Part shown: in pieces, positions 16,817-25,112 of the stretch
Layout: each line of letters starts with the position of its first letter
Position numbering within the stretch: position 1 is the first letter of the stretch
Assembly (NCBI RefSeq): GCF_019443105.1
Contig: NZ_JAHZIJ010000021.1
Location: forward strand, 1 to 64,000
From: Paenibacillus oenotherae
Lineage (GTDB): Bacteria; Bacillota; Bacilli; Paenibacillales; Paenibacillaceae
Direction of reading: 5' to 3'
Length of the DNA: 64,000 nt
Made by a program: the position numbers and the translations under genes
The notes under the pieces: generated by a model
What the model saw: the letters and a program-made list of their open reading frames with translations, nothing else
Told to the model about the DNA's origin: nothing
Databases searched by the model: none

Positions 16817-18025
16817 TTAGGCCTTCGCCGCTTCCCGCAAGCGTTGTTCTTTCTCTTCGCGCTGGTGCCGGGATCGGAAGCGCAGCAGCCCGAGGGATGC
16901 AGCAGCTATCGCTGCAGCGGCGACTACGGATGCAGCCCCGATCCAGCTGATGGACGCCAGAGGCGCATTTCCTACGATGATCCCTCCGATTCCCGCGCCA
17001 GCGGCCATTGCAAGCTGCAGGACGGAGCTATTCAGGCTCAGCATAATGCCGGAGGCTTCCGGAGCAAGCGTAATGAGATGGTACTGCTGGGTAGGGCCCG
17101 ACGACCAAGCGGAGAAAGCCCATAGCATAAGCAGCGGGAACACGATAACCGCGGAGTGGGCTGCCAGCGACAGCAGGATAAGAGTGATAGCGTGCAGCAG
17201 CATCCCGCCGATCAACGTGCGGGGAACACCCCATTTGTCCGTGCCGAAGCCCCCAAGCTTGGAGCCGATCAAGCTGGCGATGCCGAAGGCGAACAGCCCA
17301 GCGCTCACGGCTTTTTCACTCATCCCTGTAACGGTAAGCAGAAACGGAGAAATGTACGTATAGACGATGGCATACCCGGCGATCCAGAAAAAGGTTACCG
17401 ACAAGGCGATAAGAATTTTCGGTTCCTTCAGCAGAGCGAGCTGCTTGCGGACCGGAACCGGTTCTTCGCCGTCCGTTTGCGGAATCGTGAACCATATCGC
17501 AAGCATGGCAAGCAATCCTAATACTCCGATTCCTCCGAAGATAACCTTCCAATTGTAGGCGGCGGAGATAACCCTGCCGATAGGAACGCCAATGATCAAG
17601 GCTGTGCTGAACCCCATGACGAGCGTAGCAATGGCGCTTCCCTGCTTATCGGGAGGGGCGAGCTTGGAGGCTACGGTCAATGCCGTAACGACGAATACCC
17701 CGGTACTAAGCGCCAAGACGACCCGAGAGCTGATAAGAAATCCGAATCCCGGCAGAGCGATTGCAATTGCATTGCCGATGACGAATACGAAGAGGGCGTA
17801 GAGCAGCAACTTTCGCCGCTCCAGCCGGGCCGTGGCCGCCATTATTAAAGGAGTCCCGAAAGCATAAGCGAGCGAGAACACCGTAATAAGCTGACCCGCT
17901 GCAGATACCGAGACACCGACATCTGTCGCTACCTTATCGAGAATGCCTGCGATAATGAACTCCGACGTGCCGACCAGAAAGCTGACGATAGCCAGCATGT
18001 AGATTTTCCACTGATTTGAATTCAT
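16817..18025 (-). CDS. MFS transporter, DHA1 family (AraJ/YdhP-like)
   Basis: 402 residues with 12 predicted membrane helices. The start MNSNQWKIYMLAIVSFLVGTSEF is the TM1 motif of the DHA1 12-helix exporters of the AraJ/PbuE/YdhP group, and LERRKLLLYALFVF carries the loop 2-3 motif. It should export a drug, nucleoside or sugar by proton antiport; the substrate cannot be told. AAGGAGGCAGC precedes ATG 18025. It follows the ArsR-type regulator gene on the same strand, with a 20-base operator-like inverted repeat (18060-18079) just before it, so expression is probably repressed by that regulator. Confidence 0.88.
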   Translation of the reverse strand: MNSNQWKIYMLAIVSFLVGTSEFIIAGILDKVATDVGVSVSAAGQLITVFSLAYAFGTPLIMAATARLERRKLLLYALFVFVIGNAIAIALPGFGFLISSRVVLALSTGVFVVTALTVASKLAPPDKQGSAIATLVMGFSTALIIGVPIGRVISAAYNWKVIFGGIGVLGLLAMLAIWFTIPQTDGEEPVPVRKQLALLKEPKILIALSVTFFWIAGYAIVYTYISPFLLTVTGMSEKAVSAGLFAFGIASLIGSKLGGFGTDKWGVPRTLIGGMLLHAITLILLSLAAHSAVIVFPLLMLWAFSAWSSGPTQQYHLITLAPEASGIMLSLNSSVLQLAMAAGAGIGGIIVGNAPLASISWIGAASVVAAAAIAAASLGLLRFRSRHQREEKEQRLREAAKA

Positions 18026-18059
18026 TGTGCTGCCTCCTTCTCCACTCCAATGTTTTTAT

Positions 18060-18079
18060 ATTTCTAAAAATATAGAAAT
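18060..18079. promoter_or_regulatory. ArsR-type operator before the MFS gene
   Basis: ATTTCTAAAAATATAGAAAT, an inverted repeat with ATTTCTA/TAGAAAT arms. It matches 17 of 20 positions of the site at 18403-18422 upstream of the regulator gene. Confidence 0.6.
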
Positions 18080-18094
18080 TAGGACGAACAAGAA

Positions 18095-18376
18095 CTACTG
18101 CAGCAAGTAAGGCGCATACTTTATCGCCATCTCGCGGTTCACGCTGTAGTAGATGTACGTTCCATCCTTCCTGAGATCCAGCAGGCCGCAATCCGTCAAT
18201 TGCTTCAGGTGGTGGGAAAGCGTCGAACCGGCGACTGATTCCAGCTTGCCCATAATATCGGAGCAGCACAGGTTTCTCTCTTCAGTCAGCAGCAAGGCGA
18301 TTTTGAGACGGGTCGGCTCTCCTAGCGCTTTGTACACTTTGACGGCTTGCCGTAGTTCCGCGGTATCATCAACCAT
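18095..18376 (-). CDS. ArsR/SmtB-family repressor
   Basis: 93 residues. Core motif KALGEPTRLKIALLLTEERNLCCSDIMGKL, recognition helix GSTLSHHLKQLTDCGLLD and beta-hairpin wing LRKDGTYIYYSVN are typical. A CC pair near residues 37-38 (NLCCSDI) sits where ArsR-type proteins often bind arsenite or metal (CVCDL motif), so a metal or thiol-reactive ligand is possible. Two matching operators flank the gene (18060-18079 and 18403-18422), suggesting autoregulation and control of the MFS exporter downstream. GGAGGCAAAC precedes ATG 18376. Confidence 0.88.
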   Translation of the reverse strand: MVDDTAELRQAVKVYKALGEPTRLKIALLLTEERNLCCSDIMGKLESVAGSTLSHHLKQLTDCGLLDLRKDGTYIYYSVNREMAIKYAPYLLQ

Positions 18377-18402
18377 TGTGTTTGCCTCCTGACCGTTTCG
18401 CT

Positions 18403-18422
18403 ATTTCTAAATGTATGGAAAT
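18403..18422. promoter_or_regulatory. ArsR-type operator before the repressor gene
   Basis: ATTTCTAAATGTATGGAAAT, the same spacing and nearly the same arms as the site at 18060-18079; probably the autoregulatory site. Confidence 0.6.
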
Positions 18423-18544
18423 AAAGCTATCATAGTTCATCATGAAAGTAAAGCCTAATTCATTCAACCGATTAGAGGAGCCGGAGAAGGCGGTTGCCGG
18501 CGAGCCCGCATCCCATAGCTGTTATATTTGGATGGTTCTGTGCT

Positions 18545-18565
18545 ATATTAGGTATTACCTAATAT
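18545..18565. promoter_or_regulatory. Palindromic operator upstream of XRE regulator
   Basis: A perfect 10-base inverted repeat ATATTAGGTA/TACCTAATAT with a single T between the arms, 37 bases before the XRE-type gene. A likely autoregulatory site for that protein. Confidence 0.6.
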
Positions 18566-18601
18566 ATTAAGTTAGCACCGAAATCAAACGGAGGCGACAC
18601 G

Positions 18602-18844
18602 ATGCTTGAATGGAAGTTGAGAAATGTTATGGCTGAAAGAGGGATTTGGACGGGGGCAGCTTTAGGGAGGTTGCTCCAACAAAAGGCAGGTTACAGTCTA
18701 TCCCCGGCTTCTATTAGTGTGTTGATGACTAATCAGCCCAGACAGATGAAGGCGGAAACGCTTGATGCATTATGCACCGCTTTAGAATGTTCACCGAATG
18801 ATTTGTGGGTACATACACCACCCCAATATACAAAAGGAGCATAA
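18602..18844 (+). CDS. XRE-family helix-turn-helix regulator (HTH_26 type)
   Basis: 80 residues. One HTH domain: LRNVMAERGIWTGAALGRLLQ, SPASISVLMTNQPRQM (recognition region) and ETLDALCTALECSPNDLWVH. This small Cro/CI-like form is common in plasmids and chromosomes. GGAGGCGAC precedes ATG 18602, and a perfect palindrome lies at 18545-18565. The stop is 2 bases before the deformylase start, so the two are cotranscribed and probably coregulated. Confidence 0.88.
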   Translation: MLEWKLRNVMAERGIWTGAALGRLLQQKAGYSLSPASISVLMTNQPRQMKAETLDALCTALECSPNDLWVHTPPQYTKGA

Positions 18845-18846
18845 CG

Positions 18847-19368
18847 ATGACTGTAAAAAGTATTTTGCCTTTTGGGGATCCTGTCCTGCGTAAAGCGGCC
18901 AAACCAGTAGAAACAATCAACGCCAAAACGTTAAAATTGCTGGATGACATGGCGGAAACCTTATATGCAGCAGAAGGGCGTGCAGGTCTAGCCGCTCCGC
19001 AGATTGGTATGCTGAGGAGATTGATTGTTATGGATTGCGGCGAAGGGCTCATCGAGCTCATCAACCCTGAAATTCTGGAGATGAGCGGAGAACAGGAGGG
19101 GGCTGAGGCCTGCTTGTCTTTTCCGGGATATTATGGGCATATAAAGCGGGCGAATCGGGTTAGGATCACAAGCCTGAGCAGGCAAGGTGAGAAAATCTCC
19201 TTCGAGTGCGAGGGATACCTTGCGCGCTGCGTTCAACATGAGGTGGATCATCTGAATGGGGTGCTCTTTATTGACCATGTTCAAGACAAATGGTTGTATC
19301 ATGAGAACACCAAGCAGCGGATTGATCTCATGGAAGTGATCCGATTATCGAATCAACCAAGGCTTTAA
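18847..19368 (+). CDS. def: Peptide deformylase
   Basis: 173 residues, type I-like peptide deformylase that removes the formyl group from nascent N-terminal Met. All three motifs are seen: GRAGLAAPQIG (motif 1), EACLSFPG (motif 2, with Ala in place of the usual Gly before Cys) and QHEVDHLNG (motif 3, metal-binding histidines and catalytic Glu). ATG 18847 follows AAGGAG (18834-18839) by 7 bases. It is not next to fmt or priA genes, so it is probably a second, accessory deformylase; the XRE gene upstream suggests stress- or drug-responsive expression. Confidence 0.92.
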   Translation: MTVKSILPFGDPVLRKAAKPVETINAKTLKLLDDMAETLYAAEGRAGLAAPQIGMLRRLIVMDCGEGLIELINPEILEMSGEQEGAEACLSFPGYYGHIKRANRVRITSLSRQGEKISFECEGYLARCVQHEVDHLNGVLFIDHVQDKWLYHENTKQRIDLMEVIRLSNQPRL

Positions 19369-19419
19369 CGCAAGCTCTATTAACCGCCTCTCCCGAGAAT
19401 GCTGGTATTAAAATCCAAG

Positions 19420-19448
19420 TTGACAAAGCAGGCAAGGGATTATATAGT
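19420..19448 (+). promoter_or_regulatory. Sigma-A promoter of the sulfonate-type operon
   Basis: TTGACA (19420-19425), a 17-base spacer and TATAGT (19443-19448): a near-consensus vegetative promoter. Confidence 0.75.
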
Positions 19449-19454
19449 GTTCAT

Positions 19455-19569
19455 TAATTCCTACTATTCACAGGGGAATAATATAAAACGACCGTTCAAA
19501 CGGAGGCACTCTATTCACAAGGGGGCCTCCTTTTTGTTTGCAACAAAGGGTATGGGGAGGAGAGAATCC
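19455..19569 (+). promoter_or_regulatory. Leader with attenuator-like hairpin
   Basis: The presumed transcript start is near 19455. The leader carries ATTCC...GGGGAAT (19458-19480) and the repeated string CTATTCACA (near 19463 and 19511), then GGAGGC (19502-19507) pairing with GCCTCC (19525-19530) before five T residues: a terminator ahead of the coding region. An ATT-N-GGGGAAT pattern recalls CymR-type sites, but I cannot confirm it. Conditional read-through linked to sulfur status is inferred. Confidence 0.45.
19501..19536 (+). terminator. Terminator hairpin in the leader
   Basis: GGAGGC/GCCTCC arms around a 17-base loop followed by TTTTTG. It lies after the promoter and before the first gene, so attenuation is likely rather than transcription end. 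Confidence 0.5.
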
Positions 19570-20349
19570 GTGAGTGCAACAAACCTGCTGCATATTCAGC
19601 ATCTAAGCAAGACGTTCCAGTCCGCTAAAGGGGATGTTAAAGCGCTGCATAATATCCAGCTGGACATTCAAGAGGGAGAATTCGTTACTGTTATTGGTCC
19701 GAGCGGTTGCGGCAAAAGCACGCTATTGAAGATCATCGCAGGCCTGGATGTTCATTATAAGGGTACAGTCAGCCTTGGAGACCGCAAGGTAGAAGGGCCC
19801 GGCATCGATAAGGGATTTATATTCCAGGAGCCGAGGCTGTTCCCATGGCTCACGGTGGAGCGCAACATTGCAGCCGACTTGTCGCTTCGCAAGCCCGAAA
19901 TTCGCCAGAAGGTGGATGAATTGATCGAGCTGGTGCGACTGAAGGGCTTCGAGAAATCATACCCGCGTGAATTGTCCGGAGGGATGGCCCAGCGGGTAGC
20001 CATTGCCAGAGCATTGCTCCGCAATCCCAAGGTGCTGCTTCTGGATGAGCCGTTCGGCGCTCTGGATGCCTTTACCCGTGCGCATATGCAGGAGGTGCTG
20101 CTCGATATATGGCAGCGCAATCGCACAACGATGATATTCGTGACTCACGATATTGACGAAGCGGTGTTCCTTGCTAATCGGATTGTAGTGCTGAAGCCCA
20201 GACCAGGCGCGATCCAGAACATTATTGGCGTGGATCTTGCGTTCCCCCGGAAGAAGTCGAGCACGGCCTTCCACCAGCTTCGTTTCAAGGTGCTTAGCGA
20301 GTTCGACAAAATCGAGGAATTGGAGCTGGTCGGCGGTGCGGGTATTTAA
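19570..20349 (+). CDS. Nitrate/sulfonate/taurine ABC transporter ATP-binding protein (SsuB-like)
   Basis: 259 residues. Walker [13 protein letters not shown]-loop [12 protein letters not shown], signature [15 protein letters not shown], Walker [13 protein letters not shown] and the switch His in FVTHDIDEA are all present. The [11 protein letters not shown]-loop and FGALDAFTR are typical of SsuB/TauB/NrtD. It drives uptake with the two permeases that follow. GTG 19570 is chosen because GGGGAGGAG lies 8-9 bases upstream; longer starts run into the leader terminator. First gene of a six-gene operon. Confidence 0.92.
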   Translation: MSATNLLHIQHLSKTFQSAKGDVKALHNIQLDIQEGEFVTVIGPSGCGKSTLLKIIAGLDVHYKGTVSLGDRKVEGPGIDKGFIFQEPRLFPWLTVERNIAADLSLRKPEIRQKVDELIELVRLKGFEKSYPRELSGGMAQRVAIARALLRNPKVLLLDEPFGALDAFTRAHMQEVLLDIWQRNRTTMIFVTHDIDEAVFLANRIVVLKPRPGAIQNIIGVDLAFPRKKSSTAFHQLRFKVLSEFDKIEELELVGGAGI

Positions 20350-20382
20350 GCGCGGCACAGCGCACAAACCGGAGAGGAGCGG

Positions 20383-21189
20383 ATGCGCTTGAGTGCTCCA
20401 ACGACATCATTAACGAATCGCGGAACGCGGAAGTCGACGATCGTTCTGCTAGGTGCTCTGATCCCGGTCTCCGTCCTTGTCGGATGGCAGGTCTTCGGCG
20501 ACCTGGGGTATATCTCCACCTTGCTGTTCCCTACACCGCTTACTATCGCGGAAGCCTTTGGCAAGCTAGTTGCATCAGGAGAGCTCGCAGAGCATTTGCG
20601 GATCAGCCTCACCCGGGCCGGGCTGGGTTTCCTGTTAGGAGGCGGCCTGGGGCTGCTGTTCGGAGTGCTTGTCGGCCTATTCCGCCAAACGGAGCGAGCA
20701 CTTGACCCTTCGGTGCAGATGCTGCGGATGATTCCGCACTTGGCTGTCGCCCCATTATTCATTCTCTGGTTCGGTATCGGAGAGGAATCCAAAGTGCTGC
20801 TGATTGCGAAAGGTGCTTTTTTTCCGCTCTATATCAATACATTTCTAGGCATTCGCAATGTCGACAACAAATTGTTCGAGGTAGCGAAGGTGCTGCAGTT
20901 CAGTCGTTTCAAGCAAGTCATCCGCTTGGCCCTGCCTGCTTCCATGCCGAATATTCTGCTTGGCCTGCGCCTGTCGATTGCTGTGTCATGGTTGGGGCTT
21001 GTCGTTGCGGAATTAATGGCATCCACATCAGGTATCGGCTACTTAATGTCAGATGCGAGGCAGTTCAGCAAGACTTCGGTCGTGTTCGTGGGCATTGTTG
21101 TATTCGCTGTAGTCGGGAAGCTGGCGGATTCTGCTGTCAAACTGCTGGAACATCGGCTTATCAGGTGGCGTGACAGCTATAAAGGATAG
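20383..21189 (+). CDS. Sulfonate-type ABC transporter permease 1 (SsuC-like)
   Basis: 268 residues, about six membrane helices, BPD_transp_1 domain with an EAA-like loop near residues 163-182 (KLFEVAKVLQFSRFKQVIRL). N-terminal GWQVFGDLGYISTLLFPTPLTI is typical of SsuC/TauC. GGAGAGGAGCGG precedes ATG 20383. It is closely similar to the next gene (for example ALDPSVQMLRMIPHLA and AKGAFFPLYINTFLGIRNVD are shared almost exactly), so the pair arose by duplication and may form a heterodimeric channel. Confidence 0.9.
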   Translation: MRLSAPTTSLTNRGTRKSTIVLLGALIPVSVLVGWQVFGDLGYISTLLFPTPLTIAEAFGKLVASGELAEHLRISLTRAGLGFLLGGGLGLLFGVLVGLFRQTERALDPSVQMLRMIPHLAVAPLFILWFGIGEESKVLLIAKGAFFPLYINTFLGIRNVDNKLFEVAKVLQFSRFKQVIRLALPASMPNILLGLRLSIAVSWLGLVVAELMASTSGIGYLMSDARQFSKTSVVFVGIVVFAVVGKLADSAVKLLEHRLIRWRDSYKG

Positions 21190-21204
21190 GAAGGAGTGGA
21201 TGAA

Positions 21205-22050
21205 TTGAGCAAGCCGATCGAGCTGCTTGGACAGCCGGATCATGCCACGCAGACCGGGAAGGGATGGAGAGTTTCAACAAGATGGAAGGAGCGAATGGGC
21301 AGCTTTGCCATTGGCGGTCTGCTGCCGGTCGGCCTGTTGGTCATCTGGCAGCTGGCAGGTGAATTGGGGCTCATCTCTACGTTTTTTCTGCCCACACCAA
21401 CGATGATTTTTGCGGCCTTCGGAGATTTGTTCGCAAGCGGAGATCTGGCCTATCATTTGGGCGTCAGTCTCAAGCGCGCCGCAGCGGGCTTCGCCATTGG
21501 CGGCAGCATTGGCCTGCTCCTAGGACTGGTCGCCGGATTCTCCCGCTATGGGGAGTATGTACTGGATCCCAGCGTGCAGATGTTCCGGATGATCCCGCAT
21601 CTGGCAATCGCGCCGCTGATCATCCTGTGGTTCGGATTCGGCGAAGTATCCAAAATATTGATTATCGCCAAGGGGGCCTTTTTCCCCTTATATATCAATA
21701 CCTTCCTCGGCATTCGCAATGTGGACAATAAGCTGATTGATGTAGCCCGGGTGCTGTCGTTCAAGCGTTACAAGCAATTCTTTTTGCTTATTCTTCCGGC
21801 GTCGCTGCCCCAGCTTTTTCTCGGCTTGCGGCTGTCGCTGGCACTCTCTTGGCTAGGTCTTGTTGTTGCGGAGCTAATTGGCTCCGAGGCCGGTATCGGG
21901 TTCCTAATGACGATCGCCAAGCAAAATTCAATGATGGAAATTATTTTTGTCGGTGTCATCTTGTTTGCAGTTGTCGGCAAGCTTATAGACTCGTTCGTCC
22001 GATTGCTGGAACGCAGGTTTCTGCAATGGCAGGACAGCTACAAAGGATAA
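21205..22050 (+). CDS. Sulfonate-type ABC transporter permease 2 (SsuC-like)
   Basis: 281 residues, paralogue of the previous permease with the same helices and motifs (YVLDPSVQMFRMIPHLAI, AKGAFFPLYINTFLGIRNVD, GLVVAELIGSEAGIGFL). TTG 21205 is favoured because AAGGAG (21191-21196) lies 8 bases upstream; GTG 21196 overlaps that site. The N-terminal extension before the first helix is charged. Both permeases with one SsuB-like ATPase is unusual for this family, where a single SsuC forms a homodimer. Confidence 0.88.
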   Translation: MSKPIELLGQPDHATQTGKGWRVSTRWKERMGSFAIGGLLPVGLLVIWQLAGELGLISTFFLPTPTMIFAAFGDLFASGDLAYHLGVSLKRAAAGFAIGGSIGLLLGLVAGFSRYGEYVLDPSVQMFRMIPHLAIAPLIILWFGFGEVSKILIIAKGAFFPLYINTFLGIRNVDNKLIDVARVLSFKRYKQFFLLILPASLPQLFLGLRLSLALSWLGLVVAELIGSEAGIGFLMTIAKQNSMMEIIFVGVILFAVVGKLIDSFVRLLERRFLQWQDSYKG

Positions 22051-22068
22051 TTAGGGAGGCATGATGAA

Positions 22069-23667
22069 ATGAGCGAAAGAAAAGCGGATCTGCAATTAAC
22101 GGCGGATGTATTGGTGATCGGCGGAGGGCCAGCGGGAACATGGGCAGCTATTACAGCGGTATCCAAAGGGTCCAAGGTTGTGCTGGTCGATAAAGGGTAT
22201 TGCGGCACCAGCGGAGCGACAGCTCCTTCGGGAACAGGCGTCTGGTACATCAAGCCGGATCAGCAGGAGCGCGAGGAAGCGAAGCAAAGCCGGTTCGGCT
22301 TGGGCGGGCAGCTTGCGGATAACCGCTGGATGGACCGAGTTCTTGATCGCACGTATGAAAATATGAACAAGCTTGGGGAGTATGGCTATCCATTCCCGCT
22401 TGATGAACTGGGCAACCCCTATAAGAGAGGGCTTCAAGGGCCGGAATATATGAAGCTGATGCGCAGGCTTGTTCACAAAGCGGGCGTGCGCATTCTCGAC
22501 CATAGTCCCGCCCTGGAGCTGCTTGCCGATGAGCATGGGGTAGGCGGAGCTCATGGCTATAATGTGCATACGGGAGAGACATGGAGCGTTCAGGCAGGGG
22601 CAGTCATCATTGCAACAGGGGGCTGTGCCTTCCTGAGCAAGGCGCTTGGATGCAATGTGCTGACAGGAGACGGCTATTTATTAGCGGCGGAAGCCGGTGC
22701 GGAGCTGTCAGGCATGGAATTCTCTAATGCCTATGCCATTTCGCCGACCTTCTCGTCGGTGACGAAGACGGCCTATTACCGGTATGCCAGCTTCTATTAT
22801 GAAGACGGAACTGTCGTGGAAGGAGCGGGATCACAGCGGGGGCGGTCAATTATCGCACGCAACCTGCTCCAGGGGCGCCAGGTATATGCCTCTCTCGATC
22901 AAGCGCCAGAGGATATTCATCCGCTTCTGCGTGTGAATCAGACGAATTTCTTCCTGCCGTTCGACCGTCTTGGCATTAATCCGTTCAAGGATAAATTCCC
23001 TGTAACGCTGCGCCTTGAGGGCACGGTGCGAGGCACGGGCGGCATTCACATCGTCGATGAGACATGCGCAACGAAGGTGCCGGGCCTCTATGCGGCCGGA
23101 GATGCGGCGACTCGTGAGCTGATATGCGGCGGCTTCACTGGCGGCGGCAGCCACAATGCGGCATGGGCGATGTCCTCAGGCTCGTTCGCCGGTGAAGGGG
23201 CGGCAGCCTATGCGGCCGCTCTGGGCGAAGCCTCGTCCACCCGGTCGCTCAAAGGCTTGTCCTCCTCTCCATTAACAACGGCGGCTACGGACAGCAAGCC
23301 AAGCAAGACGGAGGAGAGAATCCGCGCAGTACAGGATGAGGTCGCCCCTTATGACCGCAACCTGTTCCGGACATCCAGCGGTCTGAGTGAATCGCTGTCG
23401 ACGCTGGATCATATTTGGAAGGATATCCGCAATGAGACGATCACCCTGGATGCGCAATCGGTCAAGAAGAGAGAAGCTGCCGCAATGACTGCGACGGCGC
23501 GCTGGATGTACAATACGGCCCGTGAACGGACGGAGACCCGCGGTATGCACAAGCGCGATGATTTCCCGGAGCTGGATGCTTCCCAGCATTACCGTCTTGT
23601 CAGCAGCGGACTTGATCAGGTGCAGGTCAGGAAAGAGGATGTTAAGAAGGAGGCCGTATTGCATTGA
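22069..23667 (+). CDS. FAD-binding oxidoreductase, AprA/fumarate reductase flavoprotein-like
   Basis: 532 residues. FAD-binding fold near the N-terminus (DVLVIGGGPAGTWAAITAVSKG, then GTSGATAPSGTG), with AGAVIIATGGCAF and the C-terminal FAD contact VPGLYAAGDAATRELICGGFTGGGSHNAAWA (ends quoted). These match the flavoprotein subunits of adenylylsulfate reductase and fumarate reductase. The next gene, overlapping by 4 bases, encodes a two-cluster ferredoxin that resembles AprB, so the two probably form one complex. In a sulfonate transport operon it may act on an imported sulfur compound; true APS reductase activity is unlikely to be dissimilatory here. The C-terminal 120 residues are helical and less conserved. 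Confidence 0.85.
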   Translation: MSERKADLQLTADVLVIGGGPAGTWAAITAVSKGSKVVLVDKGYCGTSGATAPSGTGVWYIKPDQQEREEAKQSRFGLGGQLADNRWMDRVLDRTYENMNKLGEYGYPFPLDELGNPYKRGLQGPEYMKLMRRLVHKAGVRILDHSPALELLADEHGVGGAHGYNVHTGETWSVQAGAVIIATGGCAFLSKALGCNVLTGDGYLLAAEAGAELSGMEFSNAYAISPTFSSVTKTAYYRYASFYYEDGTVVEGAGSQRGRSIIARNLLQGRQVYASLDQAPEDIHPLLRVNQTNFFLPFDRLGINPFKDKFPVTLRLEGTVRGTGGIHIVDETCATKVPGLYAAGDAATRELICGGFTGGGSHNAAWAMSSGSFAGEGAAAYAAALGEASSTRSLKGLSSSPLTTAATDSKPSKTEERIRAVQDEVAPYDRNLFRTSSGLSESLSTLDHIWKDIRNETITLDAQSVKKREAAAMTATARWMYNTARERTETRGMHKRDDFPELDASQHYRLVSSGLDQVQVRKEDVKKEAVLH

Positions 23668-23993
23668 TTGAGATCGTAAGCGAGTCCAAGTGCATATCGT
23701 GCAATTTGTGCGTGTCCGTATGTCCAACGAATGTGTTCGACAAAGTCGAGGGCGGCATTCCTGTTATTGCCCGCCAAAGTGATTGCCAGACCTGCTTCAT
23801 GTGCGAGCTGTACTGCCCGACAGACGCTCTGTACGTGGCCCCCGATTCGGAGCAGGTCACGCTGCAAAGCGAGGATGAAGTGGAGAGGCTTGGTTTGTTC
23901 GGCGGCTACCGCGAGAAGGTCGGCTGGGGCAAGGGCCGCACGCCGATTGCCAAGCATGAATATATGTATCAGCTTTCAGTAAAAACAAGATAG
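23664..23993 (+). CDS. Ferredoxin with two [4Fe-4S] clusters, AprB-like
   Basis: 109 residues. Two cluster motifs, CISCNLCVSVCP near residues 10-21 and CQTCFMCELYCP near 41-52, give eight cysteines for two [4Fe-4S] clusters. The tail with GGYREKVGWGKG is characteristic of small proteins paired with AprA-like flavoproteins. The start is TTG 23664, overlapping the previous stop (TTGA); AAGGAGG lies about 8 bases upstream. It should pass electrons to or from the flavoprotein. Confidence 0.9.
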   Translation: MIEIVSESKCISCNLCVSVCPTNVFDKVEGGIPVIARQSDCQTCFMCELYCPTDALYVAPDSEQVTLQSEDEVERLGLFGGYREKVGWGKGRTPIAKHEYMYQLSVKTR

Positions 23994-24052
23994 TCGCTAT
24001 TATCATCAAGCTCAAAAAGATTCGTATAGGTGGATGGGGAGGAACAACAGAG

Positions 24053-25069
24053 ATGGTTCAGCAGCAGAGAGCAAGAGTCAGAGGAAATAAATTCAGTATA
24101 AGTATAGCGGTGCTTCTGCTAGGGGCAATGCTATTGCTGCAGGCATGCGGCAATCAAGCGGGCAATACGGCCAGCGGCGAGGAGCAGGCAGGCGGAGTCC
24201 CGTCTGTCCTCAACTATGGCTATATCGGGGTGAATGAATTGAATCTGCCGAGAGCCGCTGAGGGCTGGGGCTTGCACAAGGGGATTATTCAAGCGGAGCT
24301 GAAGAAACACGGAATTACGGAAGTTAAGCTAAGCGGCTTCCCCAATGGCCCGGATTTGAGCGAATCGCTCATTAGCGGCAGGCTTGATATCGGCAGTCTT
24401 GGGGACACGCCAGCGATTCTTGCGCGTTCCTCCGGCGCGAAGACGAGATTGATTACACAGGCCTCAACCGATAATATCGGCTATCTGATCGGCAGGAAGG
24501 ACTTGAAGGACAAGAAGGAATTGCAGGGCAAGACCATCGCCATTCAGAAAGGCTCCTTCATGCACCGGTATGTCGTCGGCTTGCTCAAGAAGGAAGGGAT
24601 AACGGATTATAAGCTGATTCATATGCTTCGTCCTGACGGAGAAGCGGCTTTGGCCCGGGGCGAGGTCGATGCTATGACCAATAATGGCGTATATGCGCTT
24701 AAACTGATTGAAGAAGGCTTCTCACATTTGGACGATGCGACGAAACATCCGGAGCTGTATGGCTCGAACGCAACGGTCGTCTCCGAGGAGTATCTGAAGA
24801 AGTTCCCGGATTTCCCTAAAGTATGGAATGAGGCGCGGGAGAAAGCACTGGAGGACTTGAAGAAGCATCCGGAGGAGTATTATCAGTTTATCGCTGACAT
24901 TCAGAAAACGACGCCCGAGCTGGCGAAGAAGACAGCGCCGATTGAATGGATCAAGGATGAACCCTTCACAGATCCCGGAATCGAGCTGCTTGAGGGTACA
25001 AAAAACTTCTTGGTCGAGGAGAAGCTGGCCGAGAATGATTTTGACATTAAAGAATGGATTCTAAAATAA
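24053..25069 (+). CDS. Sulfonate/nitrate-type ABC transporter substrate-binding lipoprotein (SsuA-like)
   Basis: 338 residues. A lipoprotein signal with helix FSISIAVLLLGAMLLLQAC (Cys near residue 33) precedes an NMT1/SsuA-like fold: LNYGYIGVNELNLPRAAEGWGLHKG, SGRLDIGSLGDTPAILARSSGA and KTIAIQKGSFMHRYVVGLLKKEG (each shown in part). It should capture a sulfonate or similar anion outside the membrane for the two SsuC-like permeases. It is last in the operon, 59 bases after the ferredoxin gene, with GGGGAGGAAC just before ATG 24053. Confidence 0.9.
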   Translation: MVQQQRARVRGNKFSISIAVLLLGAMLLLQACGNQAGNTASGEEQAGGVPSVLNYGYIGVNELNLPRAAEGWGLHKGIIQAELKKHGITEVKLSGFPNGPDLSESLISGRLDIGSLGDTPAILARSSGAKTRLITQASTDNIGYLIGRKDLKDKKELQGKTIAIQKGSFMHRYVVGLLKKEGITDYKLIHMLRPDGEAALARGEVDAMTNNGVYALKLIEEGFSHLDDATKHPELYGSNATVVSEEYLKKFPDFPKVWNEAREKALEDLKKHPEEYYQFIADIQKTTPELAKKTAPIEWIKDEPFTDPGIELLEGTKNFLVEEKLAENDFDIKEWILK

Positions 25070-25112
25070 GAGACAGAGTGGGAGAAGTATAACATCATGG
25101 TAAAAGCAGTTC

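Noticed and set aside
19455-19569. SAM riboswitch (S-box) before the sulfonate-type operon
   Set aside because: The leader is too short and I see none of the S-box core motifs; only an attenuator-like hairpin can be supported.
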